This document shows positions 11,549-22,699 of a stretch of DNA of 64,000 nucleotides, piece after piece (position 1 is the first letter of the stretch; the number at the start of each line of letters is the position of its first letter). The position numbers and the translations under genes were made by a program. A model generated the notes under the pieces. It was given only the letters and a program-made list of their open reading frames with translations, had not been told where the DNA came from and made no database searches. This stretch comes from Chaetoderma sp. LZ-2023a (Eukaryota; Mollusca; Caudofoveata; Chaetodermatida; Chaetodermatidae). The DNA is taken from positions 91,718,996 through 91,782,995 of the forward strand of contig CM067373.1 in the NCBI GenBank assembly GCA_034401795.1, written 5' to 3'.

Positions 11549-12579
11549 TCACTGTTGTTGTGGAGGTGGTGGTGGTGGTGCGGGCTGCAGGTGGCTGAAT
11601 GCGGTGATGAAGTTCGGTGTCGTTGCTGCTGCAGTGATTGCAGAAAATTTTCTTACTTTCACAGCCTTAAGTAACTCACTGGCGGACATCCTGCGAATTG
11701 CACGGATTTCTAGCTGGTGCGTGATTCTGCGTCTTCCCGAATATGGACGATCCGGCGTAGTTGTTTTTCTTATGGCAGGATCTATTGGAATGATGGTGGT
11801 GCATGTGGATGTCGGTGTGCTGGTCTGCAGTGCGGTGGTGATGATGACAGCTTCCGTGAGGCTGATCTCCTCATCTATAATTAAGGGGATATTGATCGAT
11901 CGGAAATGTCCTGTAAACCTGGTTTGGATATCTTCACAGGAGTTGAAATTACCACTGATATGGGCTGGCCGATCACGGATGCGGTGATGATGTTGCGTGT
12001 TGTCGGTGTTGTCACTGCAGGTGCTGCCGGTGCGGAAACTACAGTTGGTGTTAATACCGATGCTGCAGTTGCTGCCAGTGCTGTTCTTGCGGGTGCTGCC
12101 GATGCTGTGGTGATGGATGCTGGAGGTGCTGATGCTAGCTGGCTGTGTTGCAGATGCTGTTGGTCTGGCTAAATGTGGAAAGTCAGTTTGTCGTCGTTTG
12201 GTACGTTTCGTCTTCGCCATTTTCCAGTTGGAATCACTGTAACTAGAAGCCTAATTTCGAAACACGGAGCGAGGATATCTATGTCCTCATTCTGTTCACC
12301 AGATTTTAACATCACAACTAACACACGATGTTTGAAAGATAGCACATGTGTTACACCGTACCGAGTAGCTGAATATAGGTACTTGCAGGCCGCACAGAAT
12401 GCACGTTGTAATAAATTATTGCAATTGACATGAAGTGTCAAGTCCGAGTTTCTGGAGAACGCACATTTACAAGGCTGTCCATTATGCTGTAAAGCTGTAC
12501 ATGGATACTTCTTCCATAGATGAGCTGGTGCTGACTCCTCCGATTTGTCGGACAAGGCGAGATCTTCCGCAAGCGACAT
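11549..12579 (-). pseudogene. C2H2-finger and low-complexity protein of the module, copy 1
   Basis: It starts MSLAEDLALSDKSEES at 12579 and has a single finger-like motif with C-x3-FSRNSDLTLHVN, then changes frame. A 223-residue Ser/Thr/His-rich frame (12220-11549) carries DPAIRKTTTPDRPYSGRRRI and a basic stretch, and ends in poly-Pro/Gln. Both the start and the DPAIRK block recur in the copy at 56052-57007, so this is one protein family of ~320 residues. I do not recognise the function; a nucleic-acid-binding accessory protein is possible. The plus-strand frames over it are shadows. Confidence 0.55.
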
Positions 12580-12760
12580 CTTCCCGCATGATGGTAATGT
12601 GCGGAACTGCCTAACCTAATTTAAATTTCCTATCTCTTCATACATTCCTGGCGAAATATAACATAGATAATAAAGTAATAATAAAACAGCAGAATTTAGT
12701 TTGCGACATGAAAGTAGTCTAATGCTTGACGGGAAGACGAAGTTTCAGTGCACGCTTTCA

Positions 12761-12790
12761 TCCTTTTATAATTTTTGGTGACATCACAGG
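12761..12790 (-). promoter_or_regulatory. TATA promoter with CRE-like site (module copy 1)
   Basis: Read on the minus strand, TGATGTCACC precedes TTATAAAAGGA, about 180 bases upstream of the MSLAEDL start. The arrangement matches the promoters at 55827 and 58303. Confidence 0.6.
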
Positions 12791-13780
12791 AGGGCGGATG
12801 ACCACACCCGAAAGTTTTAGGTTGAGTCGGTTTGGCCCAATAAAGAAAGTTTTAATTTTAATTCTCCTGGAGTCAGATCATATATTCCCTTCATAGGAAG
12901 GAGGTAAACATAAATATAAAAAGGAAGGATAGTCGCTTTCATCCCTACCCTGCAGAAAATCGGGTCTCCGAGCAACGTTGAAATCCGGAGCTACTTATTC
13001 CCGTGGAAGCTCACCTTTTAATTAGCATGAAGTGGTTTTTCAGATTGGATGCTTATAAACTCGCCTGCTCAAATTTCAGGGTGGAATACCCAATGGGGTG
13101 TGGGAGAATGGGATGACGTCAGCGACCATGGGCCCGACCCACAACCTCTCGCCTCCTCCATCACGCTGTGGTAGATACGCGTAGGGCGGTTCTTTTGTTT
13201 ATAGCCTTTGATCCAATTTACTGGAAATTAGAAGTGAAGATTACATGGTTTCTTGTTGTGAAAGCACGTGGTTGATCGGAAACTTAGGCAATATTTATGT
13301 AATGGCAGAGCATTGATGTTGCTGATTGTTTGTTATTGATGCGAAAAATGGAAATATATGCTTTTAATTCTGTTACTCGAAACAGTGTCCCTGTATGCGT
13401 GTGATCTTATACATGCGTCACTTGTTGTCTGTAATAGGTGTATTCCAGCCCGTGTTGATCTGGTGACTGGAATATGTAGGTAAGAGAATATTTGAAATTC
13501 TTCATGAGAGTATACTGTCAAAGTTTTGATGCCGCTTTACCAGCCCGTGTGTTAATGATTCATATACATGGTAGAACGATGGTGTTCTTAATCAAAATTA
13601 GGACAATATAGCGGTCTGTAATTATTGTTTGGTTTAAACAGCTCCATGTTTTGCGGAAATCAAATCTACTGAACCTGCGAAGCTGGACTGTGTTTTCCGG
13701 GTGGGTGGACTGCCAAGCATCCTCCTCTGTGGGTAGGACTAGTCTAATCCCTACCTAGACCAAACTTAATTATCACAGTG

Positions 13781-15006
13781 CAGCTCGGAAAATGCGCGCC
13801 TCAGTTTTACAATTACAATACCGTCACATGTAGATTGTGAATACAGTCATCCTGAGTGTCTGTGTCTCTATTATGTTGGTGAGTTTGATTGATACACGTG
13901 GCTGCTTATCTGCGGATGATTCTTATGCTGTTGTGAAGTGTGACGTTTTTATGGCAGCACGGTGGGAAGGCTGCATGTGGGTGGTGTCAACGTTATCGGA
14001 CATGTTGTATTTCGCTCTGTAATGGCCAAGTCCGACGACGGGACAGAGTTACTTTAGAGCAGGGATGACCAAGAAGGGTGCTGTCGTAGCATTATCGATC
14101 TTCCGTTCAGTAGCAAAATCCTACTTGATACAGACGACAGACTGCGGGAATCTTGATCTCTTAATAATATTGACTGTTATTACGTGTGATTGAAGTGTGA
14201 AAGTTTAGCTGTTTACGTACGCCGATTCCTTGGGGGAGTGAGGAATCCCCCGTAGTGCGTACTGTAGATGGCTGCGGTGTTGTTCCTCCTTTCCGTATGA
14301 TCAGTTTTCCGCAAACCGGATAAGGGGGTGTTTGCAGAAAATGTTGACTTGTGTTGATAATGGTAGTGATCTGTTGTAGGGAAATCGGTGGTTGCTGTGT
14401 GACGCTGATGCAATGCGGATTGGGAAGATCCAGGTTTCCAAGCTGGGGAATGCCGAGTCTGTTGCTATTGCGGAAAGTGATGAGCTTCCCGCATTCGTGC
14501 GGGAGGGAATGTTGCCGAAAAAGGCGTCTCTAACTTATTCGATTATAAAAGGTAGGTGGATGTTGACGATGTTGTTGATGATGTTGAATATCCTCGTTAT
14601 TCGTTTAACTAACTAGGTATGTATGTGGCGTTCACACAACGATGAATTGTCCAGCCCTGTGGGCAAGTGTGTTCTGTATCCTCCTGGCTTTCTGTGTCTT
14701 GGTGTGATGTTCTGACTGTTCACTGGGGGTGGGGGGGGGGCTTGGTAGGGCGGTTGTGGTCAGGGATGCCCTTTTGATGGAGAGGATCATCTCCCATTAT
14801 ACAACGGTTGGTACTCTGTCACAGCTTTTAAGTACCGGGAATATTCGAGCCGAGAGTCTGCTGAACAGGCTGCTTCCCTGCCTACCACTAGCGGTGGTGG
14901 GGGGGGGGGGAGGGGGCGGGGGGGGGGAAGGCGGGGGGGGGGTAGTTTACTGTGGTGCGGAATGCCACCTCTGTAACAGCTGACTCTCATATCTGAAGCT
15001 TGACAG
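13781..15006. other. Gene-free stretch between module copy 1 and gypsy 3' end
   Basis: No convincing gene. Short plus-strand frames (13837, 14392, 14729) show no family features. It should contain the 3' untranslated end of the gypsy element if that element continued to an LTR. I could not identify a polypurine tract or an LTR start. Confidence 0.4.
14890..14942 (+). repeat. Poly-G runs
   Basis: Five long G runs of 5-13 bases separated by single A, C or AA/GC steps. A smaller G run lies at 14727. G-quadruplex formation is likely from composition. Confidence 0.85.
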
Positions 15007-15783
15007 TCACCAAACGATGAGTGGAGTGTGACATGGACAGGACCGATGATGTCCGAACTTTGTGCATAGATGAGGGACGCGAGTTGGAGTGGGGGTGGTG
15101 GTGCTATTGGATGGGGTGCACATTGGAGTAGGGGGTGGTCTCACGATTTGTGGATTTGGAGGGGTACACCGAGTTATGCAGTTTTGCTGTTCTTCAAAAC
15201 AAGCCAAGGCCTCATCAAGCCTCTTCACTTCCATGCTATTTATTACATGTTCCACTCCACAAGAAGCATGGCTAGGGGCAGCCTCAGCTTCCGCTTGTTG
15301 TAACTCTATAATTGGGGTAATAGCATGAAGTGGTTGGGAATGGGAAGAGATCGGTGGAACAACTTTTCCGTCCTTCCCCTTAGACACCACAAACGAGAAG
15401 GTCTTCAGATATGACTTCCCAGATCTTGTAGACTTGCACTGAGGAGGGAGAGGGCGAGTACATATCTCGTCATCGTCCTCAGCATTAGTCATGCGTTCAC
15501 TGGACTCCTGGCCTGGTAGGAGAGGGGTCGAACTGGTACTGCAGTGCTCGGGATTAACGTCGGGAATACCTGTTTCTGTAGAGACATCTGTCTGCGTACC
15601 GGTATCACGTGGAATACTTAGCCCGAGCTCTGGCACTGGGTCATCACTGACACAAGGTTTAAGTTGATCGAAGTGGATGACTGAGGTCAGGCCATCCAAG
15701 TCGCGACTATGGTAGGTCACATCCAACTTCTTACCTACTACCACATAGGGGCCTTTCCACTGGTAACTCAGTTTACTTGGCAC
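15007..15783 (-). pseudogene. Gypsy pol C-terminal domain
   Basis: 258 residues open with KLSYQWKGPYVVVGKKLDVTY and IHFDQLKPC, the SH3-like GPY/F module that follows the gypsy integrase core. A Pro/Ser/Thr-rich tail follows with TPTPTRV near the end. It stops at 15007. It joins the integrase core through a broken stretch (15784-16186). Confidence 0.7.
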
Positions 15784-16186
15784 GTTTGCAGAACGTCACA
15801 AATCGTGAACCCAAACCATCTTTCCTGCCTCATACGGTTCTCCATACACTTGTCGGTCGTGGCACATTTTCTGACGCCGGTGTGCAGTGGATAATGGTGC
15901 TCTTACTAGCTCATGGGTCTGTTCCACCGCTGCATGAGCTCTACATAGAGAAAAGGTGAATTTTTCTCTCCTGGGATCCTAGGCATGGCCAGATCCGGGG
16001 GATTAAGGCTAATTCACGGCCTAACATTAACCAAGAAGAGGTATAACCCATGCTGGAATGTATCGAAGTACGGTATGCCATGAGCACATATGGGAGTCAT
16101 AGATCTCAATGTTGACAATCAAGGCATATTTCCTTTGTCAGCATCTCTGCCAGGGTTCTGTTGAACCTCTCTACCATCCCATCACT

Positions 16187-16468
16187 TCACGGATGGTAGG
16201 GCGTTGTGCGTGTTTTGACTATATGAAACAATTTGCAGAGCTCGGAGATCAGCCGGCTCTCAAAATTACTTCCTTGGGTGGAGTGCAGTTCATAGGGCAT
16301 ACCGAATCGGCAGAACACATTGCTTGTCAAAACCTCTGCCACTGTGGATGCCTCTTGGTCTAGCAAAGCAAATTCCTCTACCCACTTCGTAAAATAATCT
16401 TGCATTACGAGGATGTACTTGTTTCCTTCATCCGTCATATTCAAGGGTCTGAGCACATCAATAGCCAC
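16187..16468 (-). pseudogene. Gypsy integrase catalytic core, active site altered
   Basis: MAIDVLRPL supplies the first catalytic Asp and YILVMQDYFTKWVEEFAL follows as in gypsy integrases. The second Asp normally lies in an H-S-D-Q-G motif, but this copy reads LHSTQGSNFES, with Thr instead of Asp. The frame ends after TPYHP, before the Glu. Inactive by both the substitution and the break. Confidence 0.8.
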
Positions 16469-16493
16469 TCACTCCCATGGTGCAGCAACAATT

Positions 16494-17198
16494 TCAATTT
16501 GTAGGTGTGCGGTATGGTGCTGGCCAACATACACATTTGGCGACCCATGCCTTCACACTATTGCATATCCCGATCCAGTGGAATCTCTGTTTTATTCGTG
16601 TTGTAGTTCGTTCGATGGCTAGGTGTCCAGTGCTATCGTGTAGTTGTTCTAGAATAGTTTTACGATAACACTCAGAGACCACTATCCGGTTATTAATGTA
16701 GAGAATGTCGTGTTGCATATGACACTCTCCAAACCGTTGATAGTAGTATTTTGCCATTGTGGAAAGTGGTGTAACAGATTCGTTAGGAGGACGTACCCCC
16801 TCCTGGACCCAGGCGTATATATCCCATGTTTGTGCATCTGGTGCTTGTTCGTGAGCGACTGTCTCTGTGTTCCACTCTGTGCACCCCAATTCGGGGAACA
16901 CTGGAAAAGGTTGTGTAGTATGTGTCATGGTCGTGGCCACTTCTTGTTCATCTTCAAGCCTGATTCTGCACAAGGCATCGGCATTTCCATGCAGTTTGCC
17001 GGATCTATGAACAACATTGAAGTTAAAGGCCTGCAGGGACTCCTGCCACCTCGTTAGCTGGCCCTCCAGATTTTTTAGGTTTCTGAGCCAGCGTAATGAG
17101 GCATGATCTGTACGCATTGTAAATGGACACCTGTACAGAAAGTGTTTAGAGTAATTGATGAAATGAACCGCAGCTAACAATTCTCTCTTTGCGGTCAC
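16494..17198 (-). pseudogene. Gypsy RNase H and integrase zinc-binding domain
   Basis: TAKRELLAAV, MRTDHASLRWLRN and HRSGKLHGNADALCR are RNase H hallmarks. About 80 residues later come LHDSTGHLAIERTTTRIK and FHWIGICNSVKAWVAKCVCW, the H-H-C-C finger of integrase. The start is a frame boundary with the RT domain upstream. It is followed by a stop before the integrase core. Confidence 0.85.
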
Positions 17199-17261
17199 AT
17201 AATGTTTCTCCGCTTTGTTCAGAGTATGCGAACCATAACCCAGTACCTGCTCCGTTCCATC

Positions 17262-18095
17262 TTATGTGACCTGAGATAGAACTTCACCAATGGCATAAGC
17301 TGATGCATCAGTGTCTAGGATGAAATCGAGGTTATGGTTAGGATGAGCAAGAATTGGGGCGGTGGTCAAGAGTTCCTTCAGTGCCCAGAAGGAACCTTCA
17401 CACTCACTCGTCCACTCGAATGGTTGATCTTTTTCAGTGATCCTAAATAATGGTGATGCAATCTCACTAAAGTAATGGATGTAACGACAATAGTACTGGC
17501 AAAGACCCAGGAAACTCTGGGTGTCCGTGACTGAAGTGGGGTTCTGCCACTCGGCTACCGCCTGTGTTTTTGCAGGGTGAGTAGCCACTCCATCACCGGA
17601 TATGACATGTTCCAGGAACTCGACATTCTGTCTAAAGGGATGACCTTTCTTTGGTTTCAGCTTTAGATTTGCCGTATGAAAATGCATAAGAATTTTGTCC
17701 AGATTGGACAAAGTCTGCTCAAACGAGGAGCCAAAGACGATTACATCGTCGATGTAACAGGGACAGATTTCCCATTGCATGGTAGTTAATACCTGCTCAA
17801 TGAGATGCTCGAACGTTCCAGGAGCATTGCACAATCCATAGGGCATCTTGCGGAATGGGACAAGACCATCTCTACACAAACGCGGTCTTCTCCCTGTCAG
17901 CCTCATCCATGGCTACCTGCCAGTACCCACTAGTTAAATCAAGAGTACAAAACCACTTGGCTCCGGACAAGGAATCTAAGGCCTGATCTATCCGGGGTAA
18001 CGGATACGCATCTTTGACACTAAGATCATTAAGGTGGCGGTAGTCTATAGGGGCTTCCATCTACCTTGACAACGCTCACCTGGAAGGATGCTAAA
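17262..18095 (-). pseudogene. Gypsy reverse transcriptase
   Basis: Two overlapping frames give IDYRHLNDLSVKDAYPLPRI, FCTLDLTSGYWQVAMDE (motif A), FRKMPYGLCNAPGTFEHLI (motif B) and CYIDDVIVFGSSFEQTL (motif C, Y-x-D-D form), then DTDASAYAIGEVLSQVT at the RNase H start. The upstream edge keeps only a VVKVDGS remnant of the K-K-D-G-S motif before the Polinton boundary. A frameshift lies near 17890. Confidence 0.9.
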
Positions 18096-18401
18096 GTGAT
18101 TAGCATGTGAACCACGGCAGACTCTAGCATGTTCACATGTTACGCAGAGAATCGGGTGATGAGCAGGGGTCTCCAGCAGACAACCACGGCCTACCCTCTC
18201 CACCCCATAGAAGTGGCAGACAGACTCGATCTCTTTACGTGGGTGAAAGCGGTCATAAATGTTTCTCCGCAAGGGGTCGACCCAAGGATTGTACTGGGTG
18301 TCATCCCGGAAGTGGGCCCACTTGGCATCTACTATCATGGCAGTCTCAGCGCCCTGTGCCACTGCTGTAGACGGCAGCATGAGCAGTATGATGAGAATCA
18401 T
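18096..18401 (-). pseudogene. Unrecognised ORF at the left Polinton edge
   Basis: About 100 residues. A hydrophobic start (MILIILLMLPSTAVAQG) resembles a signal peptide or membrane anchor. Cys-rich motifs follow (SVCHFYG, ILCVTCEHARVC). It runs into the gypsy RT boundary and is therefore truncated. Membership in the Polinton is inferred from position only. Confidence 0.35.
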
Positions 18402-18491
18402 GGCTATATATGAAGAGTTAAACTGAACAGAGTGAACCCCTGTGCCAGATCGAGCCCTGTTCCATCCGGATCGATAGTGATCTTCATCCCT

Positions 18492-19360
18492 TCAGGGGCA
18501 GGGGCCTAGCTGCTTCACTCTGCCGCTGGCTAAGAAACGTAGCTCTAGGACTATATGAGTCGTTTGTGGGCTAGTGAGTCCAACTCGCTGAAGCAGTTTA
18601 ACAGCACCCTTGACTTTGGAGACATGTGACACACCATCTACCCATAGGGTGCCCTCCTGGAGGTTAACAGCTTCTTCTGGTCCATCGAATGGACGATGCA
18701 GCAGGAGCTTTCCACCTGTAACCTCGAACCGGGGACCCACCCTCGTCAGGGAGACACCCTCACCTATGTAGGTGAGGAAGGATGATCCCCAATTGTAGAG
18801 CTTTCAAACTGTCCCATCCTTTTTCACAACAGTGGAGAGGGGAGTAACCTCTATGTCAATGACTGCAGGAGGCCTATATAGGGGCAACCATGCTTGCCAG
18901 TCACCCTCAGGTCCAGTGCGGTACCACACTTCATTCTTCTCAAATATAAACTGCAGGTTTTTTGCCAAAGTCAATAGCAGGCCATCGGTGGTGCACCACA
19001 CGAATATGGTTTGACCATATGAAAGCTGAGGTCGTTATTTAGGGTGTTGATGTCTGCCACCTCTGTGTCCGAGAGCTCAATCAACGGCTCGAGGATGTAC
19101 TTCCTCTTCGGGAAATTGTACCGAGACACGATCTTGTTGCCATCTATGTTGCGACCCAGGCGCTCCTTCGAGACATCCTTGAGGTCTGTGAGCAGCTCCA
19201 CCCCATCACCACCAATGGGGTGGCAGGAGAATGCCTTTGAGTTTGCTTCATACTGTGGGGCGAATGACTTGCCATCACTCTCTTCTACCTTGGCAGCATC
19301 AACTGCGTACTCATCTGCCAGGTCAGCAAGACCAGTCGAGTGAGCAAATATTGGTTCCAT
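18492..19360 (-). pseudogene. Polinton protein, unrecognised, frameshifted
   Basis: It starts MEPIFAHSTGLADLADEY at 19360. After about 125 residues the frame changes within FHMVKPY, continues with LQFIFEKNEVWYRTG and AVIDIEVTPLS to a stop near 18802, and resumes with VGPRFEVTGGKLLLHRPFDG to 18492. The three pieces join as one product of about 285 residues. The beta-rich composition would suit a structural protein, but no family is recognised. Confidence 0.5.
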
Positions 19361-19477
19361 AGCACGCTACAGGAGGGGTTTAAACAGGACATATAACCAT
19401 GCCGATTATCCGACTGCTGCTCTCCGGTGGTGAGAACATAATCTCACCTTCTCTAGCGGGGAGACAGGTGGTATAGT

Positions 19478-19776
19478 ACCATGTAGAATGGGTCCACTTC
19501 GAGTTGCCCCATTGGGGCACAACATACATACACGCCGATGTGCTACATCAACCTCCGGGCAGTGCATACAGCAGCTCACTGGTAGAAGTCGGCCGGGACA
19601 TGATAGAGTATCTCCCAGGTGCCAACAGCAGCCTATGGAAAGCTATCAGTCCTGGCCTGTTCACACCTGTAAATCACCTGTTTGACAGCCCCTCCATTAA
19701 CATATATGCCAGCATGGATGGGGTATCCGACGCCCATTTAGAGTTTACCCTCTTATTACTCATTGACCTGACATGA
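19478..19776 (+). CDS. Polinton small ORF, divergent from the preceding gene
   Basis: About 99 residues open after a stop at 19475: WGTTYIHADVLHQPPGS, ISPGLFTPVNHLFDSPSI, then a hydrophobic end (FTLLLLIDLT). No in-frame ATG precedes it, so its 5' part may be lost. It lies 120 bases from the start of the minus-strand gene, with an A/T-rich divergent spacer. Function unknown. Confidence 0.4.
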
Positions 19777-19809
19777 TATCACACCAGGAATATCTGACTT
19801 TTGCCGAGA

Positions 19810-20114
19810 TGATGAAGAGCCCACTACAGGGTTGCTCCTTCATGACCCCTGCACAGATGCTCGCACAGCAACAGATCTGTCAAAAAGAAGGAGAGTGACT
19901 ACAACGTGAGAGCTGGTATCAACAGAACGTGAGCATTGCAAGGAGGCGAAGGAGCAGTGAAGGTTCCCGATACTGGCAGGCCCTCCTGGAGGAGAGTAAG
20001 CGGGATGATGTCTTCACATAAGATGATGAGCCAGATTTGGCGGAGACCGCGGACGATGTAGCGGAGACCACGGACGAGGATGAGCCAGTGGCGGACCTAC
20101 TATCTTGGTCATAA
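19810..20114 (+). pseudogene. Polinton ORF with acidic AETxDE repeats (1)
   Basis: The frame from ATG 19810 starts MMKSPLQGCSFM, contains two in-frame stops (about codons 34 and 68), and ends with DLAETADDVAETTDEDEPVA. The acidic Ala-Glu-Thr repeat recurs in two other ORFs of this element. The basic central part (ARRRRSSEG) contrasts with the acidic tail. Function unknown. Confidence 0.5.
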
Positions 20115-20128
20115 GGTGAAGTTCCAGA

Positions 20129-20352
20129 TGTCACGTCTCAGAAAGCTACTGGCACCCAACATAGTGCTGGATGACCCCTGTCTAAGGGACGTCTGTCTCG
20201 GCACCAGCAAGCTGGCACGGTTTGCCAGGCTCTCCAAAATGAACCCTTCTATGACTCATGAGCAGATTCTGCAGGTGATGCTGTTTAAGCCTCCAGATAT
20301 ACTATGGCAAAATCAGAGTGGCAGAAGCAACCAGAACTATACCCCTCCCTGA
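20129..20352 (+). CDS. Polinton small ORF
   Basis: ATG 20129 gives MSRLRKLLAPNIVLDDPCLR and LARFARLSKMNPSMTHEQIL, about 74 residues with no break. It overlaps the next gene start at 20304 by about 49 bases in another frame, as in compact viral gene clusters. No family recognised. Confidence 0.45.
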
Positions 20353-20783
20353 CAGCTGACGAGAGCAGTAGCATCCACGGCTGGAGACTCCAGCAGATAG
20401 ATACCATCAGACAGAATCTCGTCCATGAGGCAGAAAAGTACAGCATCCTCACGTGTACAACCACTGCTGTGGGTATGATTGGAGCCAGTGCTGGGGTGGC
20501 AGCTGTGGCCACTCTCGCTACAGGGGTGGGTACCATCGTCGCCATCCCGCTGGGTGGCGTGACAATAGCTCTTGTCTTGGCCACGGGCTTGGGGGTTGGG
20601 CAGTGGTAGATCACAAGGAGGCTGGAGAAGCATGCTAAGTACGTGACACTGGCACAGAGTATGCTACGGACTATCGACAAGTCTGTCAACAAAGCTCTCG
20701 AGGATGGCCAGGTCACCGATGAAGAGGACCACCATATATTGAAGGTCCAAGCCCTGTACCGCATGGAGAAACCTAAAGTGTGA
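20304..20783 (+). pseudogene. Polinton membrane protein, one nonsense mutation
   Basis: MAKSEWQKQPELYPSL opens a frame with a long Ala/Gly/Val-rich hydrophobic region around residues 50-100 (GASAGVAAVATLATGVGT, PLGGVTIALVLATGLGV), enough for one or two membrane segments. A TAG at 20607 interrupts it, and a charged helical tail (RRLEKHAKYVTLAQSMLR) runs to 20783. Intact length would be about 159 residues. Function unknown; a small virion membrane protein is possible. Confidence 0.5.
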
Positions 20784-20814
20784 CAGCAATACCTCAAAGG
20801 CGGGTGGGTTGATA

Positions 20815-21129
20815 TGGAGGAGTTAAAAACGAGATGTTATGGCGAGGTCACCTCGCTGGTCTCTGGAGTCGAGACGACTACAAATAGTGTGCTGCCTGTA
20901 CGGTAGCTTTAAGAACACCAGTATAGATGGTCTTCCTGCTGAACCGGAGCCAACTGCCCCTCCTGGGTACATGCTTGACTGGCCTGAGAGGTCTACTGAA
21001 TGATATACCAGAGCTAACACCGTTCTCCATCACAGTGGATGGACGTCCTGAACCAGCTTCTCCATCAACACATGACTGCTGACCAACCGCCCCATCACCA
21101 TCAAGGATGCGAAGCAAGCTCATACTTGG
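20815..21129 (+). other. Degenerate coding stretch
   Basis: A 26-codon frame from ATG 20815 stops at TAG 20893. A second frame from about 20927 (FLLNRSQLPLLGTCLTGLRG, ITVDGRPEPASPST) stops near 21080. These may be remnants of one gene just upstream of 21130. Confidence 0.3.
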
Positions 21130-21957
21130 ATGGCTGCTCCAAGCCTCTCATACTGGAATCAGCAGCTGAACTTTGCCTTGTGGAATGCTCCGGCAGGATG
21201 TGGAGTAAGTTCCACCCTGCTTCACTCCTATTCTGGTACTCCTGAAGCTGTGCTCATCACCAGCTGTCTCAGATTCCACGTGTACTTCACGGTGCGACGA
21301 ATCCTCAATGAGCTGGGTGCAAGCCTCACTGATACAAACACCTTCGACCCACAGCTCAACAGTCATGGTGTCTCAGTGGCCAGCAGACTACAGAGAGAGT
21401 TCAGCGCTCACCCAGACTATCGGTGGCATGGTGGTGATAATGGCGGTCTAGGGGTTATGTACGGTGACCTGAGATGTGACTACTCAGGATTCCACTATCG
21501 AACCCCCCGACGAGTAGGCCATCGGAAGACAGCGACATTCTCATTCGATCCAGACTCTGACCCTAGAGTGCTGGTGCAAAATATGCACATCACTGGCTTG
21601 CGGCAGGACTATCCAGATGTGTGGAAGTACTTTGTCCCACACACCACCTCAGGCCTCACACCAGCAGGGATCGTTCGGATCAACCAGTCCCTGGAAGCAC
21701 TGTGCTACTGCCTAAGTACGGCACAGACCCAGCTGTGGCATTCCATAGATGGTGTCAGCGGAGCAGAGGTCCAGGCCATGTTCATCAGTCTCGTTGAGGA
21801 TATGATCATTGTGGCAGACACCAGTAGTCTTATTGCCAAGTTCCAGCAGAGGTTGCAGAAGGCCCATCGCAAACTTGACTGCTATTTTGCCACACCTACA
21901 GTTGATTCTGAGCAACATGATCGTGAACATCGAGGACCTCCAAGTCAGGGGCTATAA
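21130..21957 (+). CDS. Polinton conserved structural-like protein
   Basis: 275 residues, uninterrupted, from MAAPSLSYWNQQLNFALWNA. Motifs include FHVYFTVRRILNELG, YRWHGGDNGGLGVMYGDL, SGLTPAGIVRINQSLEALCY and FISLVEDMIIVAD. From general familiarity I believe similar proteins occur in Polinton-like elements of aquatic invertebrates, usually unnamed; that is recollection, not a search. It is the longest intact gene in the element and probably a virion or morphogenesis component. Its 3' end overlaps the next gene by 41 bases. Confidence 0.6.
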   Translation: MAAPSLSYWNQQLNFALWNAPAGCGVSSTLLHSYSGTPEAVLITSCLRFHVYFTVRRILNELGASLTDTNTFDPQLNSHGVSVASRLQREFSAHPDYRWHGGDNGGLGVMYGDLRCDYSGFHYRTPRRVGHRKTATFSFDPDSDPRVLVQNMHITGLRQDYPDVWKYFVPHTTSGLTPAGIVRINQSLEALCYCLSTAQTQLWHSIDGVSGAEVQAMFISLVEDMIIVADTSSLIAKFQQRLQKAHRKLDCYFATPTVDSEQHDREHRGPPSQGL

Positions 21958-22201
21958 CAACATGATAGTCGAGGGGAGTTCCCCCGGTGTCCACTTTGGC
22001 TTCAACACTGACATCAATGCACCTACGCGTAGTATGGGCCATACAGTCGTTCCGACCCTGACACTGCAGCCAGTCGGCACTGCAGCTCCAGGCGCCCCTA
22101 CACTGCAGCCAGTCGACATGACACCGCTTCCTGTGGTCGCTCTACGTGTGGTGTCAGGCCTAGGTATCGTGGCGCTCGGGATCAGCCTACTCCGCCGCTA
22201 G
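21917..22201 (+). CDS. Polinton small tail-anchored protein
   Basis: 94 residues from ATG 21917 (MIVNIEDLQVRGYNNMIVEG). The middle is Pro/Thr-rich with a repeated TLQPV, and the C-terminus is one hydrophobic helix ending in basic residues (VVSGLGIVALGISLLRR), typical of a tail-anchored membrane protein. Intact. The start inside the previous gene suggests coupled expression. Confidence 0.5.
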   Translation: MIVNIEDLQVRGYNNMIVEGSSPGVHFGFNTDINAPTRSMGHTVVPTLTLQPVGTAAPGAPTLQPVDMTPLPVVALRVVSGLGIVALGISLLRR

Positions 22202-22217
22202 CAAATCAGCTATAAGA

Positions 22218-22685
22218 CTATCCTGACTCCCTACAGTAGCAGTGGGGACCACGGTGAGACACTGAACGAGCTTGGCATGCCCTACAGCCCCTATACCCGC
22301 TGCACATCCAAGGGCTGCAGGGTTTGGCAGTGCATCCTTTTTCCAGCTTGTAGTATTGCAGAGCCTTGTTCAGCTCTGAGTCTGGTGAGGCCATGGCGGT
22401 CTGCAACTGCTGGAACACATCTGACAGATAATCCCGATCCTTGTAGAAACATTTAGCTCACAGGAGCTGCTCGATGATACTCCCGCCAATGATAAGGTAT
22501 TCGAGGAAGCAGATCTGTCCCTTGTCAAATCCTAGATAGAGCTTCACAGCTGTCAGCTCCTCTGTCAGCTCAGCATCGGAGAGCTGAGCGAGCTCATCTG
22601 GTGTATTCTTTTCGTTGTCCTTAAACTCCCTCTGGAAGACATCATAGTACTTCTCGCATAGCATGAGCCCGGATATGTTTAACAT
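22218..22685 (-). pseudogene. Polinton ORF, one nonsense codon
   Basis: It starts MLNISGLMLCEKYYDVFQ, continues through LSDAELTEELTAVKLYLGF and a hydrophobic EYLIIGGSIIEQLL, then a stop near 22456. The same frame resumes with FQQLQTAMASPDSELNKAL and a Cys-rich end (CSPWMCSGYRGCRAC). Intact length would be about 155 residues. Function unknown. Confidence 0.45.
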
Positions 22686-22699
22686 GTCTCAATAGAGAG

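Larger units (their letters stand above)
10688..13780 (-). mobile_element. Copy 1 of a dispersed LTR-like module, short gag start downstream
   Basis: On the minus strand it runs from about 13780 to the gag-like ATG at 10941 and on to about 10690. Its upstream 2.2 kb matches 54.85-57.0 kb along the whole length in the same order: a GGTCTAGG start, CAGCCCGTG repeats, promoter and C2H2-type frame. Its last ~600 bases match 39.3-38.7 kb and 60.0-60.58 kb. It therefore joins the X half of the module directly to the Y 3' end. The layout resembles an LTR plus leader of a retrotransposon, but exact LTR ends and a tRNA primer site were not established. Confidence 0.6.

Noticed and set aside
14729-14983. 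84-residue Gly-rich frame
   Set aside because: The Gly stretch is the poly-G tract; no motif outside it.
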